A DNA stretch of 64,000 nt from positions 5,483,721 through 5,547,720 of the forward strand of contig LR746270.1 in assembly GCA_902729315.2 (NCBI GenBank), written 5' to 3'. A model generated the notes under the pieces. It worked only from the letters and a program-made list of their open reading frames with translations, was not told the origin of the DNA and ran no database searches. The position numbers and the translations under genes were made by a program. Source of the stretch: Spirodela intermedia (lineage: Eukaryota > Streptophyta > Magnoliopsida > Alismatales > Araceae). Below are positions 50,158-61,494 of this stretch, piece after piece (within the stretch, counting starts at the first letter, position 1; the number at the start of each line of letters is the position of its first letter).

Positions 50158-51788
50158 TGATAAGTCTTCATTATCATGAGTTAATAATTAGTAAATAATA
50201 TAATTTTAGCCTTAACTCATGATAAATAGACTTATATTTGTGTTAAAGTATGATTTGTGATTTTCAGTTGATTAATGTGAATTTTTGGGTAATTATGTGA
50301 TTTTATACGATTTTTATAGTCTTACTTTTGAGATAAATGAATAACAAGAAATAAAAATAAAAATATTGCAAAATGGGAGGACCCGTCGGCCAGCCGGGCC
50401 CGCAAGCAAGTGAAAGTATAGTCGGGGAGTAGCCACGAGCAGGGGCTCGAGTGGCTTAGCTTGGACCAATAGGGGCACGTGTGTGCCACTCCCCTTCCAC
50501 GTCACCGGTGGCCAGCCAGTTGTGGGGCAAGGAGTGGTCGTACACACAAGAGAAGGGACTTTGCTTAGAAAGCTAACATTACTATATATTTTCCTGAAAA
50601 ATCAGCGCACAACCGATGTGGGACTAAACTCACATCACACCTTCCTCAGAGGTGGGCGACCAGTGCGAGTTCAAATCCTCCTAGAGTCAAAATTCATATA
50701 TTTTTATCTAATTATTGCGACTTTCCTGCAGATCGCCGGTGAAGGATTAAGCAACGAGAATCGCTGGATCATCGACGAAAATCTCGTCAATGCGATTCGC
50801 GGAGCATTGCTACTAAAATTGCTAAACAATTTGCGATAAAAGGATTGTGAATCCATCGAGTAAATCATCTTCGATTGATCGACGAACAAGCTGTCGTCGA
50901 GAAGAGGACGATCCATCGGGAGATGAGTCGCCACCTCTTGAGAGTGTACCGGATGCGATGAAGAGCCTCTTTTTACTGCGGGGACCTGAGGATGAAGATC
51001 CCTGACACACACCCCACCTCCATCCAGCTCCTCTCTATTGGTTGACAATTGTCGGAGAGCCACAAAGTCACCTTTTTTCCGCTCGGCCACATGACAGCCA
51101 CTGGAGACGATTCGACGACCCATTTCACTCATCTCTAGACTTCGCAAGAAGATCTAGAGATTGCCCACGTCGTCTTTGTCCAAGGAGAGCCTTCGAGGCC
51201 GTGGACACTACAAGACAATCCTCCCGAACACTCAGGATTCTGGTGCATCGTCGACGCATCACCGTCGCGACACCAGAACTCTATTTTCCTGCTTTCAATT
51301 TACTTTACGCTTCATTTAGTGATAATTTTTGTGTTTTTAATTTACCAAAATATACTTTGTTCAATTACAATTCTTCTGGCTTTTACAGATCTTAATTTGA
51401 TCAATTAAATCATCTGTAATCACTTACGTAAGAATCACTGAGTGGAACTCTATTTCTGCCCAATTCGCGTTTGCTGGGCAGCTGACGTCATCTTGACGTC
51501 TGCACCCTTACTTCCCTTTATTGTGAATTTTAAATATATTTCCTTTTTATTTCTTAGTATAAAATTCATAGAAAATCGTATTCATTGAGAAAATTTTTGA
51601 ATAATTACCAGATATTATGTTACATCCTTGTGATCGACCTAGAAAATTACCACTATTTTTGAAAGTTTTATTGAATTATAATTGATATATTTATTTAGAA
51701 ATACTTCTAAATATCTGAAAATTCGTATTTTCTAGTTTTATAAATTTTATATTTGTGTGATTTAATATACAACGACTGAGTCACGTCA
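50158..51788 (+). repeat. 3' LTR of element B
   Basis: 1,631 bases, TGATAAGTCTTCATTATCAT to GACTGAGTCACGTCA, intact at both ends. A TATA-like TATATATT lies at 50583-50590 and a degenerate B-box-like GAGTTCAAATCC near 50668. Confidence 0.9.
50704..51147 (-). other. Antisense ORF in the LTR (147 codons)
   Basis: Starts MRSLEMSEMGRRIVSSGCH and ends AICRKVAIIR. It aligns without gaps to the copies at 40280, 60418 and 62160, and over 130 codons to 53855. The stop sits about 547 bases from the LTR start. Confidence 0.45.
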
Positions 51789-52986
51789 ATATACCATGAT
51801 AATGTTACTTGATAAAGACATTAGAGTACTTATTTTAATCTCTCTTATACAAACAAGCAACCAGTGTAGATTTAAATCCTCCTAGAGCCAAAACTCATAT
51901 TTTTTATCTGATTATCATAACTTTCTTGCAGATCGCAAGTGAAGAATTAAACTATTAGAATCGCTAAATCATTGACAAAATTTTTGTTAACATGATTTAT
52001 GAAACATTGTTACTAAAATTATTGAACAATTCACGATAAAAAGATCGTGAATTCATCAAGTAAATCATCTCTGATTAATCGACGAATAAGTTATTGTTGG
52101 GAAGAGGACGATCTTCTAAGAGATAAATCATCACCTCTTGAGAGTGTACTAGATGCGATGAAAAGTCTTCTCTTGCTGCACGGACCTAAAGATGAAGCTC
52201 CCTAATATGTGCCTCACCTTCATCCAGCTCTTCTTCATCAGGTGACAATTACTAGAGAGCCGCAAAGTTGTCATTTTTCCACTCCACTAGGTGACAGCCG
52301 CCAAAGATGATTCGACGACCCATTTCATTGATCCCTAAATTTTGTAAGAAGATCTAGAGATTGCCCAAGTCATCTTTGTCCAAAGAGAGCCTTTGAGGTT
52401 ATAAACATTATACGACAATGTTCTCAAACACTCAAGATTTTGATGCATCATCGATGTATTGTCATTGTAATGTCAAAACTTTGTTTTCCTACTTTCAACT
52501 TAATTCTCACTTCATTTAGTAATAATTTATGTGATTTAAATTTACCAAGCTATATTTCATTCAATTACGATTTTTTTAGCTTTTATAAATCTTAATTTGA
52601 TCAATTAAATTGTATGTAATCACTTACGTAAGAATCATCGGGTGGAACTCTATTTCTATCTAATTTGCGTTCATTGGGTGCTGATGTCATCTTGACGTCT
52701 ACATCCTTATTTCCTTTTTTCATGAATTTTAAATATATTTTATTTTCATTTTATAGTATAAAATTTATAAAAAATTATATTCTTTGAGAAAAATTCTGAA
52801 AACTTACCTGATATTATATTACATTTTGTGATCGACTTTAAAAATTACTACTATTTTTAGAAATTTTATTAAATTTTAATTGATATATTTGTTGAGAACT
52901 AGTTCTAAATATCTAAAAATTAGTATTTTCTAATTTTATAAATTTTAATTTTACATGATTTACTATACAACGACTAAGTCACGTCA
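51789..52986 (+). repeat. Right part of the older LTR split by element B
   Basis: Resumes the variant-subfamily insert (ACCATGATAATG, AGTACTTATTTTAATCTCT) and continues through AAATCCTCCTAGAGCC to the LTR end ACGACTAAGTCACGTCA. With 39179-39732 it makes about 1.75 kb, longer than the main type by the extra segment. The outer flanks GTTAT and CTCTT do not match, so no target duplication survives. Confidence 0.78.
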
Positions 52987-53213
52987 CTCTTCAATGGGAG
53001 AACTTTCTAAAAGGTGTGGTGGTTGCAACCTCCCCACTCTTCAAGAGGAGAGTCCTTAGAAGGTGTGATGGTTCCAACTTCTCACACTTCAAGAGGAAAG
53101 TCTTTAGAAGGCGCAATGGTTGTAACTTACTACTACTCAAGGAGGGAGTCTCTAGAAGGTGCGAGGGTTCTTAATCCCTCAAGAGTGTTGGTTGATGCAT
53201 ATAAATAAGAGAG
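52987..53213 (+). repeat. Minisatellite of about four 50-base units
   Basis: Repeats built on CTCTTCAAGAGGAGAGTC-TTAGAAGGTGTGATGGTT-CAACTT run from 52987 to about 53190 and precede a TATA-like CATATAAATAAG at 53199-53210. This layout resembles the U3 of an LTR or a gene promoter. The solo LTR starting at 53249 interrupts whatever followed. Confidence 0.7.
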
Positions 53214-53248
53214 ATAGAGAGTCTAAGAGGACATCATTAGAAGTTAGG

Positions 53249-54886
53249 TGATAAGTCTTCATTATCATGAGTTAATAATTAGTAAATAATATAGTTTTAG
53301 CCTTAACTCATAATAAATAGACTTATATTTGTGTTGAAGTGTGAAAACTGGTTTCAGTTGATTAATGTGAATTTTTGAGTAATTATGTGATTTTATATAA
53401 ATTTATATAATTTTTACAGTCTTAGTTTTGAGATAAATAAAGAAAAATAAATAAAAATAAAAATAAAATAAAATAGAGGGGACCCGTCGGCTAGCTGGGC
53501 CCACAAGCAAGTCAGAAGCACAATCGTGGAGTAGTTGTGAGTAGGGGCTCGAGCGACTTAGACCGATAGGGGCACGTGTGCACCACTCCCCTTCCATGTC
53601 ACTAGTGGCCAGCCGACTGTGGGGCAAGAGTGGTTGTACGCGCATGAGAAAGGGACTTACTTGCAAATGTAAAATTACTATATATTCACCTGAAACTTTG
53701 ACTCACAAGCAATGTGGGACTAAACCTGCGTCACACCTTCCCCAAAAAGGGGTAGGCAACTAACATGGGTTCAAACCCTCCTAGAGCCAAAACTCATTTT
53801 TTTTTATCTGATTATCACAACTTTCCTATAAATTGTCAGTGAATTATTAAGTTGCTAGAATCGCTGGATCATCGACGAAAATCTCATCAATGCGATTCGT
53901 GAAGTATTGTTACTAAAATTACTAAATGATTTACGATAAGAGGATTGCGAATATATCGAGTAAGGCATCTTCGATTGATCGACGAACAAGCCATTGTCGG
54001 GAAGAGGACGATTCATTAGGAGACAAGTTGTCACCTCTTGAGAGTGTACTGGATGCGATGAAGAGCCTCCTCTTGTTGTGCAAACCCGAGGATGAAACTC
54101 CCTAACATGTGCCTCACCTCCATCCAGCTCCTCTTCGTCAGGTGACAATCGTGAGAGAGTCACAAAGTCACCATTTTTTTGCTCCGCCAGGTGACAATAG
54201 TTGGAGACAATTCGACAACCCATTTCATTGATCTGTAGACTTCGCAAGGAGATCTAGAGATTACTCATGTCATTCTTGTCCAAGGAGAGCCTTTGAGGCT
54301 ATGGATACTACACAATGATCCTCTTGAATGCTTAGGATTTCGGTGCATTTCGATGTATCACTATTGTAACATTAGAATTTCATTTTTCTACTTTCAACTT
54401 AATTTTCACTTTATTTACTGATAACTTGTGTGATTTAAATTTACTAAGATATACTTCATTTTATTATAATTCTTCTAGATTTTATAGATTTTAATTTGAT
54501 CAATTAAATCATCTAGAATCACTTACGTAAGAATTTTCAGGTGGAATTCTATTTTCGCTCGATTTGTGTTCGCCAGGTGCTGACATCATCTTGACGTTTG
54601 CACCCTTATTTCCCTTTTTTGTGAATTTTAAATATATTTTATTTTGATTTCTTAGTGTTAAATTTATAGAAAATAATATTCTTTGAGGAAAATTCTAAAT
54701 AATTACCTGATATTATATTACATCCTTGTGATTGACTTGGAAAATTATCGCTATTTTTAGAAGTTTTATTGAATTATAATTAATATATTTGTTCAGAAAT
54801 ATTTCTAAATATCCAAGAATTCATATTTTCTAGTTTTATAAATTTTAAATTTGCATGATTTACTATACAATGACTAAGTCACATCA
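53249..54886 (+). mobile_element. Solo LTR of the main family
   Basis: 1,638 bases, TGATAAGTCTTCATTATCAT to ACTAAGTCACATCA, flanked by a perfect five-base duplication TTAGG (53244-53248 and 54887-54891). It is a clean product of LTR-LTR recombination. Confidence 0.92.
53855..54247 (-). other. Antisense ORF in the LTR (130 codons, shortened)
   Basis: Starts MRSLQINEMGCRIVSNYCH and follows the other copies to FSSMIQRF, where an earlier stop ends it. Confidence 0.35.
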
Positions 54887-54891
54887 TTAGG

Positions 54892-56501
54892 GCTAGATTA
54901 AGAACCACCTACATCATTTTTTTAGATAGATATGTATGAGAACTTCATGATGTCATTAAGACAATCATAGTTGTAAGTCTTTTATTTTTCATCAGTTCAA
55001 GCACACTTTGTTCTTTGTGAAATTTTCTTCTTCTTCTATTACAACTCTTGTCCAAATTTTAAATTCAAATCTCTATTCATTGTCAACTCGATTTTCTTTT
55101 ATTTTCAAATTCATACTTGAATGAAAGGATGTGATCCTTCTCCATATGATATGAAAAGGATGCAATGTTCTTGCTATAATCAGGATTCAATACACATTGA
55201 TAAAATATTCATAGCTTAGATTCATTCCAAGTGGCTTAGATCCTTGCATTCCCTCTATGTGACATGGATGGAATGTAAAGATTATCATTACAAATTTCAT
55301 GTGAATTTACAATTCATTTTATTCTTGATCTTGATTCCAATTTCGAATTTAGTTAACATGTTGTTCCATTTAATTCATTTCTTCTGTTATTTTTTTCTAA
55401 AATTACTTCCTATATTTTAACCTTCAATTTTTTACTTATGTTTGCATTAATTTCCTTTAGAGTTCCATTGAATATAGTTTAAATCTTTATTACTTACAGT
55501 CTTTTATTTTTCTCTTCTTCCCCTTGTTGTGACATAAGGAGAGGAAAATAGATTATCAATTATTTGATTTTACTTTTCACATCAATTTTAATTGTTTTTA
55601 GAATTTTAATTACTTCATTTAGACATTAATCTCTTTTAGAGGTTTAATATTTTCATATCTAGGAATTAATCACCTAAAATCTTTTCAATAATTCATATTC
55701 TTAGGAAAATAGGAGAGAACCTACTCTAATAGCACTATTCCTAAGGAGATAATCAAACTCACTAATTATACTAAAATATAATTAGGGATGATGTTAGTAT
55801 AACTAATAATAATAAATAAGTAAATAATTAAATACTAAAATTGAGTGTTCTTTTGTCAACGACTAGAATACACCATTTAGCTACACCTAGACTCTATCAT
55901 TTCTACATATCAGAAACTATCTATTGCATGTCCTAATTTGTGGGTTATCCTTATTTCTTAGATTGCTTCATTTTTACAATACATATCATTGATATAGAGA
56001 TAGTTTAGAGTTATTTGATCTCCTCACACTCATAGAGGAAAAATAATGGTTTATACCATTCAAGGCAAAATATGTGTGGTTCCTCTTAACATGACCCAGC
56101 TCTACTTCTAATTGGCATCATGACCTTCGATATAGGGCAAGAGCACATCATCATTTGATGGCTGAGTGAGCTTACATATGTTAAAAATAGTTGAGATGTC
56201 TTCAATATCTTTAAGCTCCTCATTTAAGTGCTCTAAACTATATCTAGAGCTGCCCAATGTAACTACTGAATTTAAACTCACTCGGAGAAATCTCCTCTAA
56301 ACTAAGGAATAGGATGCAATCATAAAAATATAGATGTGGAGTACAGTGACACCAGAAGTGAATGTGAACTACCTATTTCTACCCACATAAAAAGATATTT
56401 GAAAGTAAACAAATCAAACATTCTCAAAAGGGGATGATGAAGTCGAGATATACAAAACTATCATCCAAGCTTCTAGTGTGATGTAAAGTAGTAGAACAAC
56501 C
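54892..56501. other. AT-rich spacer between solo LTR and element C
   Basis: No gene recognised. The first part may continue the unit interrupted by the solo LTR at 53249. Confidence 0.45.
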
Positions 56502-57926
56502 TGATAAATGCGCCCACAATTCCATGCATTTGATATGAGTTTAACCATCTACATCCTGAATTTATCATTTTATCAACTAAATTATGTGAATATTCTTGAA
56601 CTTTATATGAATATTATTCTATACATATTATGGTTGTTTTTGATTGACTATGCTTGACTTCTATGAAGTCAAGTAATTTTATTACTGATGAATATTCTCA
56701 AGTTCCATGTGTGTAGAAATTTACAAGAGCTAAATGGAATAACTACCAATAGGCTGGAGCTCTCGATGGGATTTTAAAGCTTATTTGTTGGGCCAGAATG
56801 GACCATTTCTAATTTTTGGCTTCAAGAGGAGCACGAAATTCAGGTCATGGAGAGCTCTCAACTAATCAGAGAAAAAAGGAAGAAATGGCATGAAGAAAAG
56901 TTGATAAATGATAAGAGGGCATTTTAGTAATTATACCCCATATATAAATACTCTCTTCCTCTCTCTTTCCCACCCTATTCTAGACATGCTCTAGTAGTGG
57001 CTAGCTAGCAGGACAAGGTATTTTCCAAGATCCAAGGTATCCACCCTAATAGATGTAAGTCATTTTGAAGCGTTCACCCTTGTTCTTCCCCTTCTTGCAG
57101 TGAAAAATATCATATCCTGGCGGAATATAAGGATCCTAAAGGAGGAAGAAATCTTGAGGACTCAAAATACAAACATCAGCACCAATCTTTTCTCTATACC
57201 TCTAAACCGTCCTCCTCCTTCCACCATCTCCCATTGCTCTATCTTCCATTCTGCCTCCTCCAGCCGCTCCACATTTTCCTCTATTGTTGCCCACCATTCC
57301 TTCTCTCTCTGCCTTCTCTTGTAACCCTCTTCTCTCCCTACCATTGGGCCTGTGTAAGATTCGAGTGGCCACCGCTCACTGCCATGCATCTGTCGACAGC
57401 CACTGCGTGCCCACCACCCTCTCTCTCTCTCAGCTTACATACATAACCGAAATTCCCAAATTTTGGTTAAGTTTGGAGGCAGTCAAGGGGGGCCTGCATA
57501 ACCCCTTGCCCCGACCACTCACTTAGCTGCCAACCGCCAACTGCACACAAGGTAAAATTAATTATTTCTTTTTGCATTTTTAAAAAAGAGAGCAAATTAA
57601 AAATTGAGACAAATACTAAAAAAAATGCGAATTAATCTTTTGCTGCATTTTCTACACTAAGTAAAATTACAAAAATTTCTAGAAAAAATCTATTAAGCTA
57701 TCTAAAATCTTGAAAAAAAAGTCCCAAAGAATGAATTCCTAACTTCTAAATCTATTTCTACCACTTCAAAGACTCAAAGATCTGAAATTGAACTCCTACC
57801 TCCCTGTGGATCAACTCCTTGCCCTATGTTTGATATAGAGTAATTAAGTGAAAACTTTCTATAAATAAGGTTGGTTAAATCTGAATTGAAACAGTGACAC
57901 AAAAACCCCTAAATTTAGATTTATCA
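56502..57926 (+). repeat. 5' LTR of element C
   Basis: About 1.43 kb with TG...CA ends, placed by the primer site two bases downstream. It contains TATATAAATA at 56941-56950 and then a pyrimidine-rich leader with CT repeats around 57290-57430. The left boundary is inferred from TGATAAATGCG and has no second LTR to confirm it. Confidence 0.6.
56941..56950 (+). promoter_or_regulatory. TATA box in the element C LTR
   Basis: TATATAAATA followed about 25-35 bases later by a CT-rich leader. This is the U3/R layout of plant LTRs. Confidence 0.55.
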
Positions 57927-57928
57927 AT

Positions 57929-57946
57929 TGGCGCCATTCCTAGGGA
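57929..57946 (+). other. Primer binding site of element C (tRNA-Asp type)
   Basis: TGGCGCCATTCCTAGGGA, two bases after the LTR end. The first seven bases match the tRNA-Asp complement exactly. Confidence 0.75.
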
Positions 57947-58136
57947 GGCAAGCAAATTTAGTTTCTGATTTTTTGGAGTCTGAAAATTTTTCTTGTCTTT
58001 CACATTTTCTATTTTTGAGTGAACTATTAAGTATAGGGAATTTTCTCAAAGGAGAAGAATGAGAGGGCAATGTTTGGTGACTTCAAACCTTTTCTTTTAA
58101 GACTTTTTTTGCATTATTTTCTGGTCTTGACTATGT

Positions 58137-59005
58137 ATGCAGAGTAGAAGGTCTAAACGACCCCCTCTAATGAGCTTGGAAATAGTGGGAAAATATCAAC
58201 ATTTTGAGGAGATTGTTGAGGAAACGATTGAGAAGTCTAAGGAAAGGTTTGAGGAGATGGGTGAAGTGCCTAACAATCAGAACAGAGTGATGAGACTTAA
58301 AGAGTTTTATGAACGAGTTGAGAGCCAAGCTCAGCTCAAAATCTATGGCCCCATAGATGTTAATGTCAACTTCAAGATTGACCCTCACCTCTACTAAATT
58401 TTACCTTCATTTTATGAGAAAATGAATGAGGACACTTATGCTTATCTTTATAAGTTTATTGAGAAATGTGATTCTTCTAATATTGCCTCAAATGCTTTAA
58501 AAATGGGAATGTTCCCATTTACATTGAAGGACAAGGCCAAGGATTGGTTCAAAACTGTGGGGATAATCAAAAATTGAGAAGTGTTTCCTTCAAATGTTTT
58601 AGTTAGTAGGAAAGGCTAATACTTATAGGAAAGCCATTAGAGATTTTTCTCAATGGAGTGATTCATTCAGCGAGGCATGGGATAGATTAAAGGAAACCAA
58701 GAAGTGCCCTCAACATGGCATCCTTGAATGGAAAATTGTTCAGATATTCTATGAAGGGGTATATGATCATGAGAGGAGGTTACTTGATATTGTTAGTGGT
58801 TGAACATTCATAGATAAAACAATAGATGTAGCCACTAGTATTAGTGACAAGCTTGTAGACAGTTGAATTTATCAACAAGGTTTGAGCCATAATGGGAGTA
58901 ATATAGAGCTCAAGCGTGGAGGATTGATCGACGTGAAGGTAGTGGAACCTGATATGTGGAAGGATAGGATGGAACAGGATTTAGGGAAAGTAGGTAAGGT
59001 TGTGG
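58137..59005 (+). pseudogene. gag relic of element C
   Basis: An 86-codon open start (58137-58397) is followed in shifted frames by FPFTLKDKAKDWFKTVG, FSQWSDSFSEAWDRLKETKK, CPQHGILEW and IVQIFYEGVYD. These are the gag landmarks also seen in elements A and B but clearly diverged from them. Stops and frameshifts occur at several points. Confidence 0.75.
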
Positions 59006-59870
59006 AGGAGCTTTCCTAACATGACTTAGTCGTTGTATAGTAAACCACGCAAATTTAAAATTTATAAAACTAAAAAATACGAATTTTAGATATTTAAAAA
59101 TATTTCTAAAGAAATATATCAATTATAATTGAATAAAAGTTGTAAAAATAATGGTAATTTTCCAAGTCGATCACAAGGATGTAATATAGTATCAAGTGAT
59201 TATTCAGAATTTTTCTCAAAGAATACTATTTTCTATGAATTATATACTAGAAAATGAAAAGAAAATTCATTTAAAATTCTCAAAAAAGGGAAATAAGGGT
59301 GCAGACATTAGGATGATGTCAGCACCCAGCGGACGTAAATCGAGTAGAAATAGAGTTCTACTTAGCAATTCTTATGTAAGCGATTATAGATGATTTAATT
59401 GCTCAAATTAAAATTTATAAAAGCCGGAAGAATCGTAATTAAATGATGTATAGGTTGGTAAATTTTAAATCAAAAAATTATCACTAAATGAAGTAAAAAT
59501 TAAGTTGAAAGAAAGAAAACAGCGCTTCAGCGTCGCGGTAGTGATGTGTTGGCAATACACTAGAATCTTGAGCATTCAAGAGGATTGTCGTGTAGTGTTC
59601 ACGGCCTCAAAGGCTCTCTTTGGACAAAGACCACGTGAGCAATCTCTAAATCTCCTTGTGAAGTTTAGAGATCAATGAAATGGGTCATCAAATCGTCTAC
59701 GATGGCTGTCACTCGGTGGAGTAGAAAAATAACAACTTTGCGGCTCTCCAGTGGCTATCACTCAACGAGAAGAGTTGGATGGAGGTGGGGTGTGTGTTAA
59801 GGAGCTTCATCTTCAGGTTTGTGTAGTAAGAGGAGACTCTTCATCGCATCTGATACATTCTTAAGAGGTG

Positions 59871-61465
59871 TGATAAGTTTTCATTATCATGAGTTAATAA
59901 TTAGTAAATAATATAGTTTTAGCCTTAACTCATGATAAATAGACTTATATTTGTGTTAAAGTATGATTTGTGGTTTTCAGTTGATTAACGTGAATTTTTG
60001 GGTAATTATGTGATTTTATACAATTTTTATAGTCTTACTTTTGAGATAAATGAAGAATAAGAAATAAAAATAAAATATTGCAAAATTGGGGGGACCCACC
60101 GGCCAACCGGGCCCGCAAGCGGGTCGGAAGCACAATCGGGGAGTAGCTGCGAGTAGGGGCTTGAGCGGCTTAGCTTTGACTAATAGGGAGACATGTGCGC
60201 CACTCCCCTTCCACGTCACCGGTGACCAGCCAGTTGTGGGGCAAGGAGTGGTCGTACACACGAGAGAAGTCACTTTGCTTTAAAAGCTAACATTACTATA
60301 TATTCACCCGAAAAATCGGCGCACAACTGATGTGGGACTAAACCCGCGTCACAGCTTCCTCAAAGGCGGGCAATTGCCGCAAGTTTGAATCCTACCAAAG
60401 TCAAAATTCATATATTTTTATCTGATTATCGCGACTTTCCTGTAGATCGCCGGTGAAGGATTAAGCAACGAGAATTGCTGGATCATCGGCGAAAATCTCG
60501 TCAACGAGATTCGCGGAGCATTGCTACTAAAATTGCTGAACGATTCGCGATAAAAGGATCGCGAATCCATCAAGTAACTCATCTCCGATAGATCGATGAA
60601 CAAGCTGTCGTCGGGAAAAGGACGATCCGCCGGGAGACGAGTCGCCACCTCTTGAGAGCGTACCAGATGTGATGAAGAGCCTCCTCTTGCTGCGCGGATT
60701 TGAGGATGAAGCTCCTTGACACGCGCCCCACCTTCATCCAGCTCCTCTTCGTCGTGTGACAGCCGCCGAAGAGCCGCAAAGTCGCCATTTTTCCGCTCCG
60801 CCGGGTGACAGCTGCCGGAGACGATTTGACGAGCCACTTCATTGATCTCTAGACTTCGCAAGAAGATCTAGAGATTGCCCATGTCATTTTTGTCCAAGGA
60901 GAGCCTTTGAGACCATGGACACTGCACAACGATCCTCTCGAACGCTCAAGATTCTGGTGCATTGTTGACGCATCACCGTCACGACACTAGAATTCTGTTT
61001 TCTTGCTTTCAATTTACTTTACGCTTCATTTAGTGATAATTTTTGTGTTTTTAATTTACCAAGATATACTTTCTTCTATTACGATTCTTCCAAGTTTTAC
61101 AGATCTTAATTTGATCAATTAAATCGTCTGTAATCACTTATGTAAGAATCGCCGGGCGCTGACATCATCCTGATGTCCATGCCCTTATTTCCCTTTTTTG
61201 TGAATTTTAAATATATTTCCTTTTTACTTCTTAATATAAAATTCATAGAAAATCGTATTCATTGACAAAAATGCTGAATAATTACCAGATATTATATTAC
61301 ATCCCTATAATCAACTTGGAAAATTATCGCTATTTTTGGAACTTTTATTGAATTATAATGGATATATTTATTTAGAAATACTTTTAAATATCTGAAAATT
61401 CGTATTTTCTAGTTTTATAAATTTTAGATTTGCGTGATTTAACATACAACGACTGAGTCACGTAA
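59871..61465 (+). mobile_element. Solo LTR 1 nested in the element D LTR
   Basis: 1,595 bases, TGATAAGTTTTCATTATCAT to GACTGAGTCACGTAA, with perfect duplication AGGTG at 59866-59870 and 61466-61470. The host LTR sequence continues across the site. The final CA has decayed to AA. Confidence 0.9.
60418..60861 (-). other. Antisense ORF in the LTR (147 codons)
   Basis: Starts MRSLEINEVARQIVSGSCH and ends AIYRKVAIIR. Same length and stop position as the copy at 50704, with scattered substitutions. Confidence 0.45.
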
Positions 61466-61494
61466 AGGTGACGACTCATCTCCCGACAGATCGT

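Larger units (their letters stand above)
39733..51788 (+). mobile_element. Element B: near-complete Ty3/gypsy retrotransposon, Athila/Tat-like
   Basis: Two similar LTRs (39733-41364 and 50158-51788) bound 8.8 kb holding, in order, primer site, gag, protease, RT, RNase H, integrase, a non-coding tail and the polypurine tract. The flanks ATATC (39728-39732) and ATATA (51789-51793) look like a five-base target-site duplication with one change. The gag type, the FMDDFSV active site, tRNA-Asp priming and long LTRs point to the Athila/Tat branch. There is no env-like ORF between integrase and the 3' LTR. A 1.7 kb solo LTR of another family sits in pol. Many stops make it dead. Confidence 0.88.
56502..59016 (+). 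mobile_element. Element C: 5' part of a gypsy element of a third LTR type
   Basis: A candidate LTR at 56502-57926 (TGATAAATGCG ... GATTTATCA) is followed by a tRNA-Asp-type primer site and a decayed gag. At 59017 it is cut by element D; the rest lies outside the window or is lost. Confidence 0.7.

Noticed and set aside
39728-51793. Perfect target duplication for element B
   Set aside because: The flanks are ATATC and ATATA, one base different, so they are reported as a probable duplication only.
53249-54886. Alternative reading as the 5' LTR of a full element
   Set aside because: Matching TTAGG duplications sit directly on both sides, and no primer site follows, so it is a solo LTR.
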